From Verrucomicrobiota bacterium (GTDB lineage: Bacteria > Verrucomicrobiota > Verrucomicrobiia > Opitutales > Opitutaceae), in assembly GCA_963205455.1 (NCBI GenBank), contig CAUJJL010000069.1, positions 1 through 64,000 on the forward strand: a stretch of DNA of 64,000 nt, in the 5' to 3' direction. The position numbers were made by a program, and so were the translations under genes. A model generated the notes under the pieces. It ran no database searches. It saw only the letters and a program-made list of their open reading frames with translations, and was not told where the DNA came from. This document shows positions 35,498 through 43,931 of the stretch, one piece after another; position 1 is the stretch's first letter; every line of letters starts with the position of its first letter.

Positions 35498-36722
35498 TGC
35501 GGAACGCCTCCACGGGTTTGAGTCTGGCGGCCCGCCAGGCGGGAATCAGTCCCGCGAGCAGGGAAATGAGGATCGTCAGCACGATGATCGTCACCACGTC
35601 CGATGCCGCGGTGTGTGCAGGCAGGTTGGAAAACTGGTAGAAACGGCGCAACGCCTCGTCGCGCTGCGTCAGTCGCGCCAGCGTCATCACCACGTCGTTG
35701 CGCACGGCCAGCGCGAGAAAACCGAAACCGATGCCCAGCGCGGTGCCGATGATCCCGATCAGCAGTCCCTGCGAGCAGAAGCATGCGGCGATGGCAACCG
35801 GTCGCGCGCCGAGCGCACCGAGCAGCCCGATTTCCTTCGTTTTTCTGACGACGGAGATGAGCAGCGAGCTGGTCACAGAGAAGGCGGCGACGATCACGAT
35901 AAACAGGAGCAGGAAGAAGATCATGCTCTTCTCAAGGTTGAGGACCCAGAGAAATGCCTCGAAGCTGTCCATCCACGAAAAGGCACGGACGCCGCGCGGC
36001 AGGCCCGCGGCATTGATGCGCGCGGCGAGTTCGTCCTCCCCCACTCCCGCCTTCGCGCGGACATTGATGCCATGCACCGACGAGGTCAGGCCGTAAAGGT
36101 CCTGGGCGAGGCGGAGCGTGCAATACACCGTGCTGCTGTCCAGTTGCTGGTGCCCGATCTCGAGGATGCCGACGACCTTCACTTCACGAGGCAGGAAAAC
36201 CTCATCACCGCGCAGCCGTTCCACCATCAGCGGCGAATAGATCTCCAGGCTCTCACCCACAACGATCCCCATCGAGCGGGCGAGTTCCGAACTCAGGATC
36301 ACTGAGTCATCATCGAGATCATCAAGCGATCCCACGCGCACGTAATGCGCCAGGTTCACCACGCGGTCCACCGACGCCAGGTCCAGTCCGCGCATCATCG
36401 GGTACGCGGGTTTTCCTTCGTGCAGCACCATCACCGCACCCGTGGCGTAGGGCGTCGCCGCCGCCACACCGGGCACACGCTCGATCTTTGCGATCAGTTC
36501 GCTCCAGTTGTCGATCGGCAGCGCGCTCTTGACCTGCACCTCCCCCTCGGTCTCCACGATCATCCGCCGGATTTCGAAACCGAAGCCTCCCATCACGCTC
36601 ATGACCACCACCAGCAGGGTAACCCCCAGGGCAACGCCCATGACCGAGATCGCCGTGAAGAACGGGAACCGGCGTCCCGCCGGGAAGAGCTGTCGCAGCG
36701 CCAGATAGAGGAACCAGGGCAT
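35490..36722 (-). CDS. Lipoprotein-releasing system permease (LolC/LolE type)
   Basis: The 410-residue inner-membrane protein has the four-TM FtsX architecture: one hydrophobic segment at residues 22-45, a ~220-residue periplasmic domain, and three segments in the last 150 residues. The opening (LALRQL then FFTAISVMGVALGVTLLVVVMSVMGGF) and the end ([22 protein letters not shown]) are characteristic of LolC/LolE. There is a single permease gene with lolD, so the transporter may be a homodimer, as proposed for LolF-like systems; LolC versus LolE cannot be separated. It heads the lolC/E-lolD-oxidoreductase-lpxB operon. Confidence 0.9.
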   Translation of the reverse strand: MPWFLYLALRQLFPAGRRFPFFTAISVMGVALGVTLLVVVMSVMGGFGFEIRRMIVETEGEVQVKSALPIDNWSELIAKIERVPGVAAATPYATGAVMVLHEGKPAYPMMRGLDLASVDRVVNLAHYVRVGSLDDLDDDSVILSSELARSMGIVVGESLEIYSPLMVERLRGDEVFLPREVKVVGILEIGHQQLDSSTVYCTLRLAQDLYGLTSSVHGINVRAKAGVGEDELAARINAAGLPRGVRAFSWMDSFEAFLWVLNLEKSMIFFLLLFIVIVAAFSVTSSLLISVVRKTKEIGLLGALGARPVAIAACFCSQGLLIGIIGTALGIGFGFLALAVRNDVVMTLARLTQRDEALRRFYQFSNLPAHTAASDVVTIIVLTILISLLAGLIPAWRAARLKPVEAFRND

Positions 36723-36810
36723 CGTCAGGTGCGGTGCGGCGATTCCTGAATCAGCGCCCGGTCATCATCCCGCCAACGTTGCAGATCTCAGCACAAGTCC
36801 GGTTCATGGC

Positions 36811-38310
36811 TCACGGGGCTCCCGCCGCCGACTGCGTGCGGAGCTGCGGAAAATAGATGACATCACGAATGCTCTCCGCGCCCGAGAGCAGGATGCAAAG
36901 CCGGTCGATGCCGATGCCCATGCCGCCCGCGGGCGGCATGCCGTGCTCGAGCGCGAGGATGAAATCATGGTCGATGTTCTGCTTCTCCTCTCCGGCCTGC
37001 GCCTCGAACATGCGCCGCTGCTCGATAGGATCGTTCTGCTCGCTGTAGGCCGGGGCGATTTCCATCCCGCCGATGATGAGCTCAAATACGTCCAGGACGC
37101 CGGGATCCTCATGGTTGAGCTTGGCGAGGGGACACAATTCCTTCGGAAGGTGTGTCACGAAGGTCGGCTGGATGAGCGTGGGCTCGATCTTCTTCGAGAA
37201 GATCTCATTCGTGATCTCGAACTCCTCCCACTTGGGATCCACCTTCAGGTCAAGCGCCTCCGCTCCAGCGATCTTCTGATCCTTCGTCCGCTCAAACCAG
37301 TCGGCATCTCCGGTCGTCTCGCGGATGAGCTGCTTGTAGGGCACTTCGCGCCAGTCGCCCGAGAAATCGATCTCCAGGCCGCTCGCCGCATGCCGGATCT
37401 TTGACGTGCCAAGGACATCCGCGCAGAGCGATTGCAGCAAAGCCTTCACAAGTTCCATCATGCCGCGGAAGTCACTGTAGGCCTGATACACCTCAAGCAT
37501 GGTGAACTCGGGATTGTGTCGCCGCGAGATGCCCTCATTCCGGAAATTGCGGCCAATCTCGAACACACGGTCGATCCCGCCTACAAGGAGTCGCTTGAGG
37601 TAAAGCTCGAGCGAGATGCGCAGGAAAAAGTCCATGCCAAGCGCGTTGTGGTGCGTCGTGAAGGGCCGCGCCGCTGCGCCTCCGGCGACATTCTGCAACA
37701 CCGGTGTCTCGACTTCGATGAACTGCCTTGCTTCGAGAAAGCGGCGGATATGCGACACAATGCGCGACCTGAGAAGCAGGCGTTCACGCGACTCCCTGTT
37801 CACGATCAGATCGAGGTAGCGTTGGCGGTACACCTGCTCGGGGTCGCTCAGACCGTGCCACTTCTCCGGAAGCGGCCTCAGCGCCTTGGCGAGGAGGACA
37901 AAACGATCCACCCTCACGGTGATCTCGCCGGTCTTCGTCTTGAACAGCGTACCCTCCGCTCCGATGATGTCGCCCAGGTCGAGCTTCTTGAACGAGGCAT
38001 AGGCCTCGTCGCCCACCACATCCTTCTTCACGTAGATCTGGATCGGCCCCGCCTCCGAGCCGCTCTGCTGGTCGAACAGCTTCACGAACTGGCTCTTCCC
38101 CATGTCGCGGATCACAACAATCCGGCCGGCGACCGACACATTGACCGCGTTGTCCTGTCCATCGACATACAACTTTCTGGCGTCCCCGGAGAGATGGCTA
38201 ACCGCAAAACTCGCGCGAAAGGGATCGCGCCCTGCTGCGCGCAGCTCATCGAGCTTGGCCATCCGTACGGCATGCTGGTCGTGGGTGTTGTCGATCGAAA
38301 GGTCGCTCAT
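36811..38310 (-). CDS. lysS: Lysyl-tRNA synthetase (class II)
   Basis: LysS charges tRNA-Lys. The 499-residue protein has the N-terminal OB-fold anticodon-binding domain (VAGRIVVIRDMGKSQFVKL region). The class II core contains motif 1, motif 2 (FRNEGISRRHNPEFTMLE) and motif 3 (GGMGIGIDRLCILLSG). ATG 38310 is shared with the stop of a 60-codon frame (ATGA), which argues for coupled translation. In-frame sequence upstream to 38394 is not part of the family. About 90 bases separate its stop from the lolC/E start. Confidence 0.96.
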   Translation of the reverse strand: MSDLSIDNTHDQHAVRMAKLDELRAAGRDPFRASFAVSHLSGDARKLYVDGQDNAVNVSVAGRIVVIRDMGKSQFVKLFDQQSGSEAGPIQIYVKKDVVGDEAYASFKKLDLGDIIGAEGTLFKTKTGEITVRVDRFVLLAKALRPLPEKWHGLSDPEQVYRQRYLDLIVNRESRERLLLRSRIVSHIRRFLEARQFIEVETPVLQNVAGGAAARPFTTHHNALGMDFFLRISLELYLKRLLVGGIDRVFEIGRNFRNEGISRRHNPEFTMLEVYQAYSDFRGMMELVKALLQSLCADVLGTSKIRHAASGLEIDFSGDWREVPYKQLIRETTGDADWFERTKDQKIAGAEALDLKVDPKWEEFEITNEIFSKKIEPTLIQPTFVTHLPKELCPLAKLNHEDPGVLDVFELIIGGMEIAPAYSEQNDPIEQRRMFEAQAGEEKQNIDHDFILALEHGMPPAGGMGIGIDRLCILLSGAESIRDVIYFPQLRTQSAAGAP

Positions 38311-38489
38311 GGAATCCGTGACGATGAGTTTGGAGGGCGGGCCGGGCAATTGCATTCTCCTCGCCTGAGCATCTCCGTTCCGGCCCGCAGCCAATCCTTG
38401 TCATCTGTCGCCTTCGGGCTGCCCGGAGTCGCAGGCTCCAGGTCGTACTTTTTGATGTCTTTTTCCGGCGTTTTGCTGCCAACTGTCAC
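38307..38489 (-). CDS. Small hypothetical protein translationally coupled to lysS
   Basis: A 60-residue frame starts at GTG 38489 and ends with a TGA that overlaps the lysS ATG as ATGA, the coupling geometry seen in many genuine gene pairs here. The peptide is hydrophilic, with a KTPEKDIKKYDLEPATPGSPK segment, DDKDWLRAGTEMLRRG, and a C-terminal CNCPARPP with two Cys. I recognise no family. Its start is only 11 bases from the divergent trpA start, leaving little room for separate promoters, which weakens the case. It could be a leader peptide for lysS or a short conserved protein. Confidence 0.5.
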   Translation of the reverse strand: MTVGSKTPEKDIKKYDLEPATPGSPKATDDKDWLRAGTEMLRRGECNCPARPPNSSSRIP

Positions 38490-38500
38490 CTTGACTGACC

Positions 38501-39307
38501 ATGGATCGCATCACCGCCACGTTTACCCGAGCCCGCAGTGAAAATCGCGCCGCCTTTGTCGCCTACCTCTGTGCGGGCGATCCGGATTTTGAAACCTCGC
38601 TCAATGCCTGCCGCACGGTCCTGGCGAACGGCGTCGACATCCTCGAGCTTGGCGTCCCGTTCTCGGACCCGCTCGCGGATGGACTGACAAACCAGCTTGC
38701 CGCGCAACGCGCCCTCTCCTCGGGCATGACCGCAGCCCGGGTCTTCGACCTGGTGCGCCGCCTGCGCTCTGAATTTCCAGAGGTTCCGATAGCCTTCTAT
38801 ACGTACTACAATCTCGTTTTCTCCAACGGAACCGAGGCCTACCTGAAGGCCGCGAAGGAAGCCGGTGTCGACGCGATGCTCACGCTCGATCTTCCCCCTG
38901 AGGAGGCGGGCGAACTTTCCGAACTTGCCAGGAAACACGGCATCAAGACGGTTTTTATCGTCGCCCCCACCACCCCTCCCTCGCGACTCGCCATCATTAC
39001 CCGGGCGACCACGGGCTTCATCTACTATGTGTCGCGTGAAGGCGTCACGGGAGTGCGCGACACCGTTTCCGACAGCATCCCGTCTGCCGTTGCCCGGATC
39101 AAGGCGAGCACCTCGCTCCCGGTCGTCGTCGGATTTGGCATTTCCCGACGCGAACATGTTGCAACCGTCGCCCGGCACGCCGATGGCGTTGTTGTGGGCT
39201 CGGTGCTGGTCAACTGCATCCGCGACAACCTCGGTCGGCCGGAGGCGATTCTCGAAAAAATGGGCGCCGTCGCCCGCGATCTCGCTGCCGGGCTCCCTCG
39301 CACGTGA
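38501..39307 (+). CDS. trpA: Tryptophan synthase alpha subunit
   Basis: TrpA cleaves indole-3-glycerol phosphate to indole and glyceraldehyde-3-phosphate and channels indole to TrpB. The 268-residue barrel has both catalytic acids at their canonical numbers: Glu49 in DILELGVPFSDPLADG and Asp60 in the same motif. A YYVSREGVTG phosphate-loop segment and a VVGFGIS glycine-rich segment follow. It is detached from trpB and from the trpD-trpF group 8 kb away. The start at 38501 is back to back with the small frame upstream of lysS. Confidence 0.96.
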   Translation: MDRITATFTRARSENRAAFVAYLCAGDPDFETSLNACRTVLANGVDILELGVPFSDPLADGLTNQLAAQRALSSGMTAARVFDLVRRLRSEFPEVPIAFYTYYNLVFSNGTEAYLKAAKEAGVDAMLTLDLPPEEAGELSELARKHGIKTVFIVAPTTPPSRLAIITRATTGFIYYVSREGVTGVRDTVSDSIPSAVARIKASTSLPVVVGFGISRREHVATVARHADGVVVGSVLVNCIRDNLGRPEAILEKMGAVARDLAAGLPRT

Positions 39308-40195
39308 TCATCCGGACCGTTCGGCCGGCACGATGATGCGCAGGCTGAAGGGGCGAACCCCGATTTCGAGTCTCCGCCCCATTTGATGCACCTCGCCATC
39401 GGCGTGAATCGGACCTGCCTCATCGCGATCAATGATGAATGACCCCGCCCGCTTGCGTACCACCAGCGGGCTTCCGTCGAGCGTTCCCGTGAAAAGCCGC
39501 GCGACCAGCGCCGCACCTCGCAGCACGCCCGCATCGCGGATGACCACGAGATCCAGCTTGCCGTCGCCGATGCATGCCCCGGGCGCGATGATGCAGTTGT
39601 TCCCATACTGATCGGAATTTGCCACCGCGATCAGAAACGCATTCTCGGCAAAGACAGCGCCTGCAACTTCCACGGTGCACTGCACGGGTCGATGCGAAAA
39701 AAACAGACGGACCGCGGTGGATACATAGGAACGCAATCCCCGCTTGGTGAGTTCGTTGAATCGCCTGCTGATCTCGGCATCAAAGCCTGCCCCCATCGCA
39801 TTGACGAAGGGAACGCCATTAACAACCCCGGTATCAATCGATCGCATGCGTCCCGTGCTAAGCACGTCGAAGGCGCGGGCAGTATCGAGCGGAATCCCAA
39901 GGTGACGGGCGAGGCCGTTGCCTGAGCCTCGCGGAATGAGTCCGAGCGTCACAGGCGTATTGATGAGCGCAGAGGCAACCTCGTTCACAGTGCCATCCCC
40001 GCCGATCACCACGACACGCTCGTACTTCTCCCTCACAGCAGCCCGGGCAAGCTCGCGACCATGCCCCGAACGTTCCGTCATAAGGATCTTTCCACCTGCC
40101 TCCTGAGTCTTCAAATACGTCTCCGCACGCTTCATCAGGTCAGGCGGGATGGCATGCCTACCAGAGCGGGGATTGATGATGAAACAGGTCCTCAC
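39308..40195 (-). CDS. Diacylglycerol/lipid kinase family protein (YegS/DgkB-like)
   Basis: This is a DAGK-catalytic-domain lipid kinase, which phosphorylates diacylglycerol or a related lipid with ATP at the membrane surface. The nucleotide loop GGDGTVNEV lies at residues 65-73, preceded by the INPRSG opening and followed by the PRGSGNGLARHLGIP segment typical of YegS/BmrU/DgkB proteins. The C-terminal beta-sandwich includes DGEVH near the end. GTG 40195 with an upstream GGGAG is favoured; a TTG at 40249 would add 18 residues. It converges with trpA, the two stop codons directly abutting. Confidence 0.9.
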   Translation of the reverse strand: MRTCFIINPRSGRHAIPPDLMKRAETYLKTQEAGGKILMTERSGHGRELARAAVREKYERVVVIGGDGTVNEVASALINTPVTLGLIPRGSGNGLARHLGIPLDTARAFDVLSTGRMRSIDTGVVNGVPFVNAMGAGFDAEISRRFNELTKRGLRSYVSTAVRLFFSHRPVQCTVEVAGAVFAENAFLIAVANSDQYGNNCIIAPGACIGDGKLDLVVIRDAGVLRGAALVARLFTGTLDGSPLVVRKRAGSFIIDRDEAGPIHADGEVHQMGRRLEIGVRPFSLRIIVPAERSG

Positions 40196-40314
40196 GATGT
40201 TGCGACTCCCGCCATCTCCGCACGCCTCCCGCCCCTTCCGCGAGCGCAAACAGAGGGTATGCGAAAAACGATTGCGTCGCCCGGCCTGGCCCGCTTCGCC
40301 TTGCTTGCGTCACC

Positions 40315-41127
40315 ATGGCCTTTGCGCTCAAGGAGCTGTTTCCCGATCAGGATTTCCGGTTTCAACTGACCCTGAGGCGGAGCGATGCGCGCGAATTCTT
40401 CCGGCTGCGCAATCCGGCAGCCCTCGCAGAACGACGCCGCTGGCTGGATAGCGACTGCACGCCCTACGTTGCAGCCACGCGGGACGCCGGACCGCTCGTC
40501 GAGCAGATGGAAACCCTCGCGGCTGCCTGGAACGTCCCGCTCTCCTCAGAGCCGCCGACAACGGATGTCCGTTCCCGCCTCATCCGACTCGGCAGGGCTT
40601 TCGAGCCGGACATCCTCCTGCTTCAGCCTGCTTCGAGCGGAGAGTTCATTCTGAAGGCAGGCGTTGTGTGTTTCCCTTCCTGGTGGGCATTGGCAGAAAA
40701 AATCGGTCTCCCGCTCGATGTCATCCATGGCGCGGTACCACGACTCAACGCCTCGATCGGTGCAGGCATTTCGAGCTTCCTGACAAAATTGAAACCCGGT
40801 CTGGCCTACGAGCGGTCAAACTGGGGCATCGCGGCCACTCCCGAACTCAACCTGCATCCGTCTCTCTCGCGCCCCCGCCTGCGCCCACCCCTCGACCCCG
40901 AGAAGACCTGGATTCGAATCGAGGACCAGATCCTTTCCCGTATGCCGGATGGCGAAAGCCTGCTCTTCGGGATTGACCTGAGAATCATTCCGCTTGGGCA
41001 GGCTCTGGACGATCCCGCAATCCGCAAAGGATTTCACCGCGCGATGCTCACGCTGCCTGCGGACCTCGCGGACTACAAGGGACTCACCCTGGTGCTGCCG
41101 GAGCTTCTGAGATTGAGTGCCGGATAA
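40315..41127 (+). CDS. DUF3445 family protein (haem-dependent oxidative N-demethylase-like)
   Basis: The 270-residue protein carries the DUF3445 landmarks: RLGRAFEPDILLLQ, VVCFPSWWALAEKIG, LDVIHGAVPRLN and the highly conserved YERSNWGI. This family includes the haem subunit of the dimethylamine/amine oxidative N-demethylase complex, which usually partners with a flavin/ferredoxin reductase subunit; no such partner is in this window. It is divergent from the lipid kinase, about 120 bases apart. Enzymatic activity on amines is inferred from family members only. Confidence 0.82.
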   Translation: MAFALKELFPDQDFRFQLTLRRSDAREFFRLRNPAALAERRRWLDSDCTPYVAATRDAGPLVEQMETLAAAWNVPLSSEPPTTDVRSRLIRLGRAFEPDILLLQPASSGEFILKAGVVCFPSWWALAEKIGLPLDVIHGAVPRLNASIGAGISSFLTKLKPGLAYERSNWGIAATPELNLHPSLSRPRLRPPLDPEKTWIRIEDQILSRMPDGESLLFGIDLRIIPLGQALDDPAIRKGFHRAMLTLPADLADYKGLTLVLPELLRLSAG

Positions 41128-41422
41128 ATTGCGCTCCCCGACGGCGGGAATGGGACGGGCGCCGCGCTTCGGGAGAGGTTATCCAATGTCCCATTACGCT
41201 CACGCATGCCAGCAGGCACCAGCAACTTGCTGAGATTCAATCTCAGACGTCAACCGTCCCTGCAACCCTCAGCGGACAGGATATTGCCAGCGACTGTGCT
41301 CCGGACAGACGGGGGTCGCACGATCAATACTTTACGCACTTCCGACGTTCGCTCGTTGACACCCCTAGGGAGCACCTCTTGCTTCAAAGTGGCCTCGCGG
41401 CCGACGCTCCACGCATTGCCAC
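41128..41422. other. Upstream region of mreB
   Basis: About 295 bases without a gene. It should hold the promoter of the mre operon. A TTGACA lies at 41356-41361, but the sequence 17 bases downstream is a poor -10 match, so no promoter is called with confidence. Confidence 0.4.
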
Positions 41423-42436
41423 ATGTCCAAACTGCTCGGCTACTTTTCCAACGACATCGGAATCGATCTCGGAACCGCCAATACCCTCGTTTATGTGAAG
41501 GATAAGGGCATCATCCTTCGGGAGCCCTCCGTGGTCGCCATCGACACGGTGACCCGCAAGGTCCGGGCCGTCGGCGACGAAGCCAAACGCATGCTTGGCA
41601 GGACGCCGGGCAACATCACCGCCATCCGGCCCATGAAGGACGGCGTGATCGCCGACTTCGATGTCACGGAAGCAATGCTTCGTTACTTTATCCGCAAGGT
41701 CCACAGCACCGCCCTGCGAGTCGCGCCGAGGGTCGTGATCGCCATCCCCTCCGGCATCACCGAGGTGGAAAAACGCGCCGTGAAGGATTCCGCCACCAGG
41801 GCCGGTGCGCGCGATGTCATCACGATCCCTGAACCGATGGCGGCCGCGATCGGCGTCGGTCTGCCGATCGACGAGCCCGCGGCGAACATGATCGTGGATA
41901 TCGGCGGAGGCACCACGGAAATCGCCATCATCTCCCTCTCGGGCATTGTGTTTTCCAAATCGATCCGCGTCGCGGGCGACGAGTTGGACAGCGCCATCAT
42001 CAACTACATGAAACGCGCCTACAATCTCCTGATCGGAGAGCGCACGGCCGAAGAGATCAAGGTGCGCGTCGGTTCCGCCTATCCCCTCGACGAGGAACTG
42101 ACCATGGAGGTCAAGGGACGCGACTCCGTGGCAGGACTCCCAAAGACCATCCACATCACTTCACAGGAAATCCGCGAGGCGTTGAGTGATACCATTGCAG
42201 CGATCGTCGACGCAGTCCGCACCACCCTTGAGCGCTGCCCGCCGGAACTCTCCGCAGACCTTGTTGACCGCGGCTTCGTTATGGCGGGAGGCGGTTCGCT
42301 GATCCGTGGCATCGACCGCCTCCTGAGCGAAAAGACAGGCCTTCCCATCACCGTGGCCGAGGATCCCCTGTCGGCGGTTGCGAATGGCACCGGTGCCGTT
42401 CTCAACGATCTCAATTGGGTCATTTCAAACGTCTAA
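41423..42436 (+). CDS. mreB: Rod shape-determining actin homologue MreB
   Basis: MreB is the bacterial actin that directs lateral cell wall synthesis. The 337-residue product has the phosphate 1 motif [14 protein letters not shown] (residues 12-25), the phosphate 2 motif [11 protein letters not shown] near residue 158, and the adenosine motif [10 protein letters not shown] near 290. The short N-terminal amphipathic stretch ([11 protein letters not shown]) precedes the core as usual. It heads the mreB-mreC-mreD-mrdA cluster, with 107 bases before mreC. Confidence 0.97.
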   Translation: MSKLLGYFSNDIGIDLGTANTLVYVKDKGIILREPSVVAIDTVTRKVRAVGDEAKRMLGRTPGNITAIRPMKDGVIADFDVTEAMLRYFIRKVHSTALRVAPRVVIAIPSGITEVEKRAVKDSATRAGARDVITIPEPMAAAIGVGLPIDEPAANMIVDIGGGTTEIAIISLSGIVFSKSIRVAGDELDSAIINYMKRAYNLLIGERTAEEIKVRVGSAYPLDEELTMEVKGRDSVAGLPKTIHITSQEIREALSDTIAAIVDAVRTTLERCPPELSADLVDRGFVMAGGGSLIRGIDRLLSEKTGLPITVAEDPLSAVANGTGAVLNDLNWVISNV

Positions 42437-42543
42437 CTCTTTGTCCGAGCCGCGCGCCCGGCACGGCCTCGATGGCGCCTGCCCTGCCCGGATAGGACGG
42501 CACCCGGACTGAATTCAACACCTTCCGACGAGCCGCTTCCGAC

Positions 42544-43380
42544 GTGCTTCCTCACCGCATTTTCCAACGCCGGCCATTCCTCACTCTCGCCGTCGTCTTT
42601 GCCGTCTGGCTGATGCTCCCCCTGTTCGTGAAACGAGCCATGCGCATCAGCTTTTTTGAGATGCAGGCGCCGGTTGACCTCACGGCATCCTATGTGCGCG
42701 ACCTTCAGGACTATTGGGCGCTTCGCACCCGATCGACAAACGATTTGATTGCGGCCGGCAGAGATCTCGCCCGTCTGAATGCGAGCTACGAAATGACCCT
42801 GCAGCAGAACGCAACGCTGCACCGCGAGGTCGAACGCCTGGAGTCCGTCCTCAAACTTCCCGCGTTTCCCGAACACCGAAGCGAAGTCGCGCGCGTCGCG
42901 CGGCGGGATTTCAACGGCTGGTGGCAGCGACTCACGCTGCGCAAGGGCCGCAATTTCGGAATTACCGAGGGTTCACCGGTCATCTTCACCGGCGGCGTGG
43001 TGGGAAGAGTGTCAAAAGTCGGACTGTACACGTGCGAAGTGGAAATGATCAGCAGCCCCGGATTTCGCCTCGCGGCAACCATCGAGGGCGATTCGCGCCC
43101 CATCAGCTACCAAGGGGGCGAGAATCCCACGCTCGGACCAGCCAAGGGAATCGCCGAATACGTGCCCCTCGACATCCTTGCATCACTCACCGCACCCAAA
43201 CGGATTGTCACCTCGGGACTCGGTGGCGTGTTTCCACCCGGTCTAGCCATCGGCTCGCTTGTCCGACTCGAAGGAAGCGGCGACGGCCTGTTCAAGACCG
43301 GCGATGTGCGACTCGATTCGCGTCTGTCCGAAATCAGCGAGGCAACCATTCTCGTCCCCGTGAAACCGGCCGGATACTGA
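42544..43380 (+). CDS. mreC: Rod shape-determining protein MreC
   Basis: MreC links MreB to penicillin-binding proteins across the inner membrane. The 278-residue protein has one N-terminal transmembrane segment (residues 12-29), a coiled-coil region of about residues 60-100, and the beta-barrel pair typical of MreC beginning with ARRDFNGWWQRLTLRKGRNFGI and GGVVGRVSKVG. The start is GTG at 42544. It is followed by mreD after 18 bases. Confidence 0.94.
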   Translation: MLPHRIFQRRPFLTLAVVFAVWLMLPLFVKRAMRISFFEMQAPVDLTASYVRDLQDYWALRTRSTNDLIAAGRDLARLNASYEMTLQQNATLHREVERLESVLKLPAFPEHRSEVARVARRDFNGWWQRLTLRKGRNFGITEGSPVIFTGGVVGRVSKVGLYTCEVEMISSPGFRLAATIEGDSRPISYQGGENPTLGPAKGIAEYVPLDILASLTAPKRIVTSGLGGVFPPGLAIGSLVRLEGSGDGLFKTGDVRLDSRLSEISEATILVPVKPAGY

Positions 43381-43398
43381 GTTGCGCCATCCATCGCC

Positions 43399-43917
43399 AT
43401 GCGTCGCTCGCTGACACTTTTCGCCACACTCTTTCTCCTTTGGGTGACCTCCGCGCAGATCAACCACTACCTCTCGAGCCTCCACGCCTCGCTCTTTCTC
43501 GGGGGTCTCTGCGTGGTCTTTTCCGCGCTGAGACTGAACCGAAACGAGGGCCTGCTCACCACCTTTGCCACCGGCCTGCTGTACGATGCCACCTCTCCCC
43601 TGTGGTTTGGCTGCCACGCCCTGCTGTTCGCAACCGCACACATGATTGTCTTCCGATTCCGAAGCCGCGTCCCGAGGGACGAAACGCTGTTTCCGATCGT
43701 CATCGGCCTGCTCGCCAATCTCGGCATCTTTTTTGGCGTGTCCTTCGTCGCAATCCATGACCTTCCCACTGGCGTCAATCCATGGCCGCGCCTTCTGGCA
43801 GATTTGCTGTTCTCCCAGGTTGCACTCGTGCTGGCGGGACCCTGGTTCCTCCGCCTGCAGGAACGCTGCATGGAAATTGCGGGCGTCGACTTGCACCTCG
43901 ATCAACCCGGAATGTGA
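43399..43917 (+). CDS. mreD: Rod shape-determining protein MreD
   Basis: A 172-residue integral membrane protein with about five hydrophobic segments. Its sequence is diverged but length, topology and placement between mreC and the penicillin-binding protein identify it as MreD, a partner of MreC and RodA-PBP2 in the elongasome. No motif beyond hydrophobicity supports the call, so identification rests mainly on synteny. mrdA begins 14 bases after its stop. Confidence 0.85.
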   Translation: MRRSLTLFATLFLLWVTSAQINHYLSSLHASLFLGGLCVVFSALRLNRNEGLLTTFATGLLYDATSPLWFGCHALLFATAHMIVFRFRSRVPRDETLFPIVIGLLANLGIFFGVSFVAIHDLPTGVNPWPRLLADLLFSQVALVLAGPWFLRLQERCMEIAGVDLHLDQPGM

Positions 43918-43931
43918 TAAGGAAAGCAGGC

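Noticed and set aside
41356..41361. TTGACA as -35 of an mreB promoter
   Set aside because: The sequence 17 bases downstream is a poor match to TATAAT; too weak to call.
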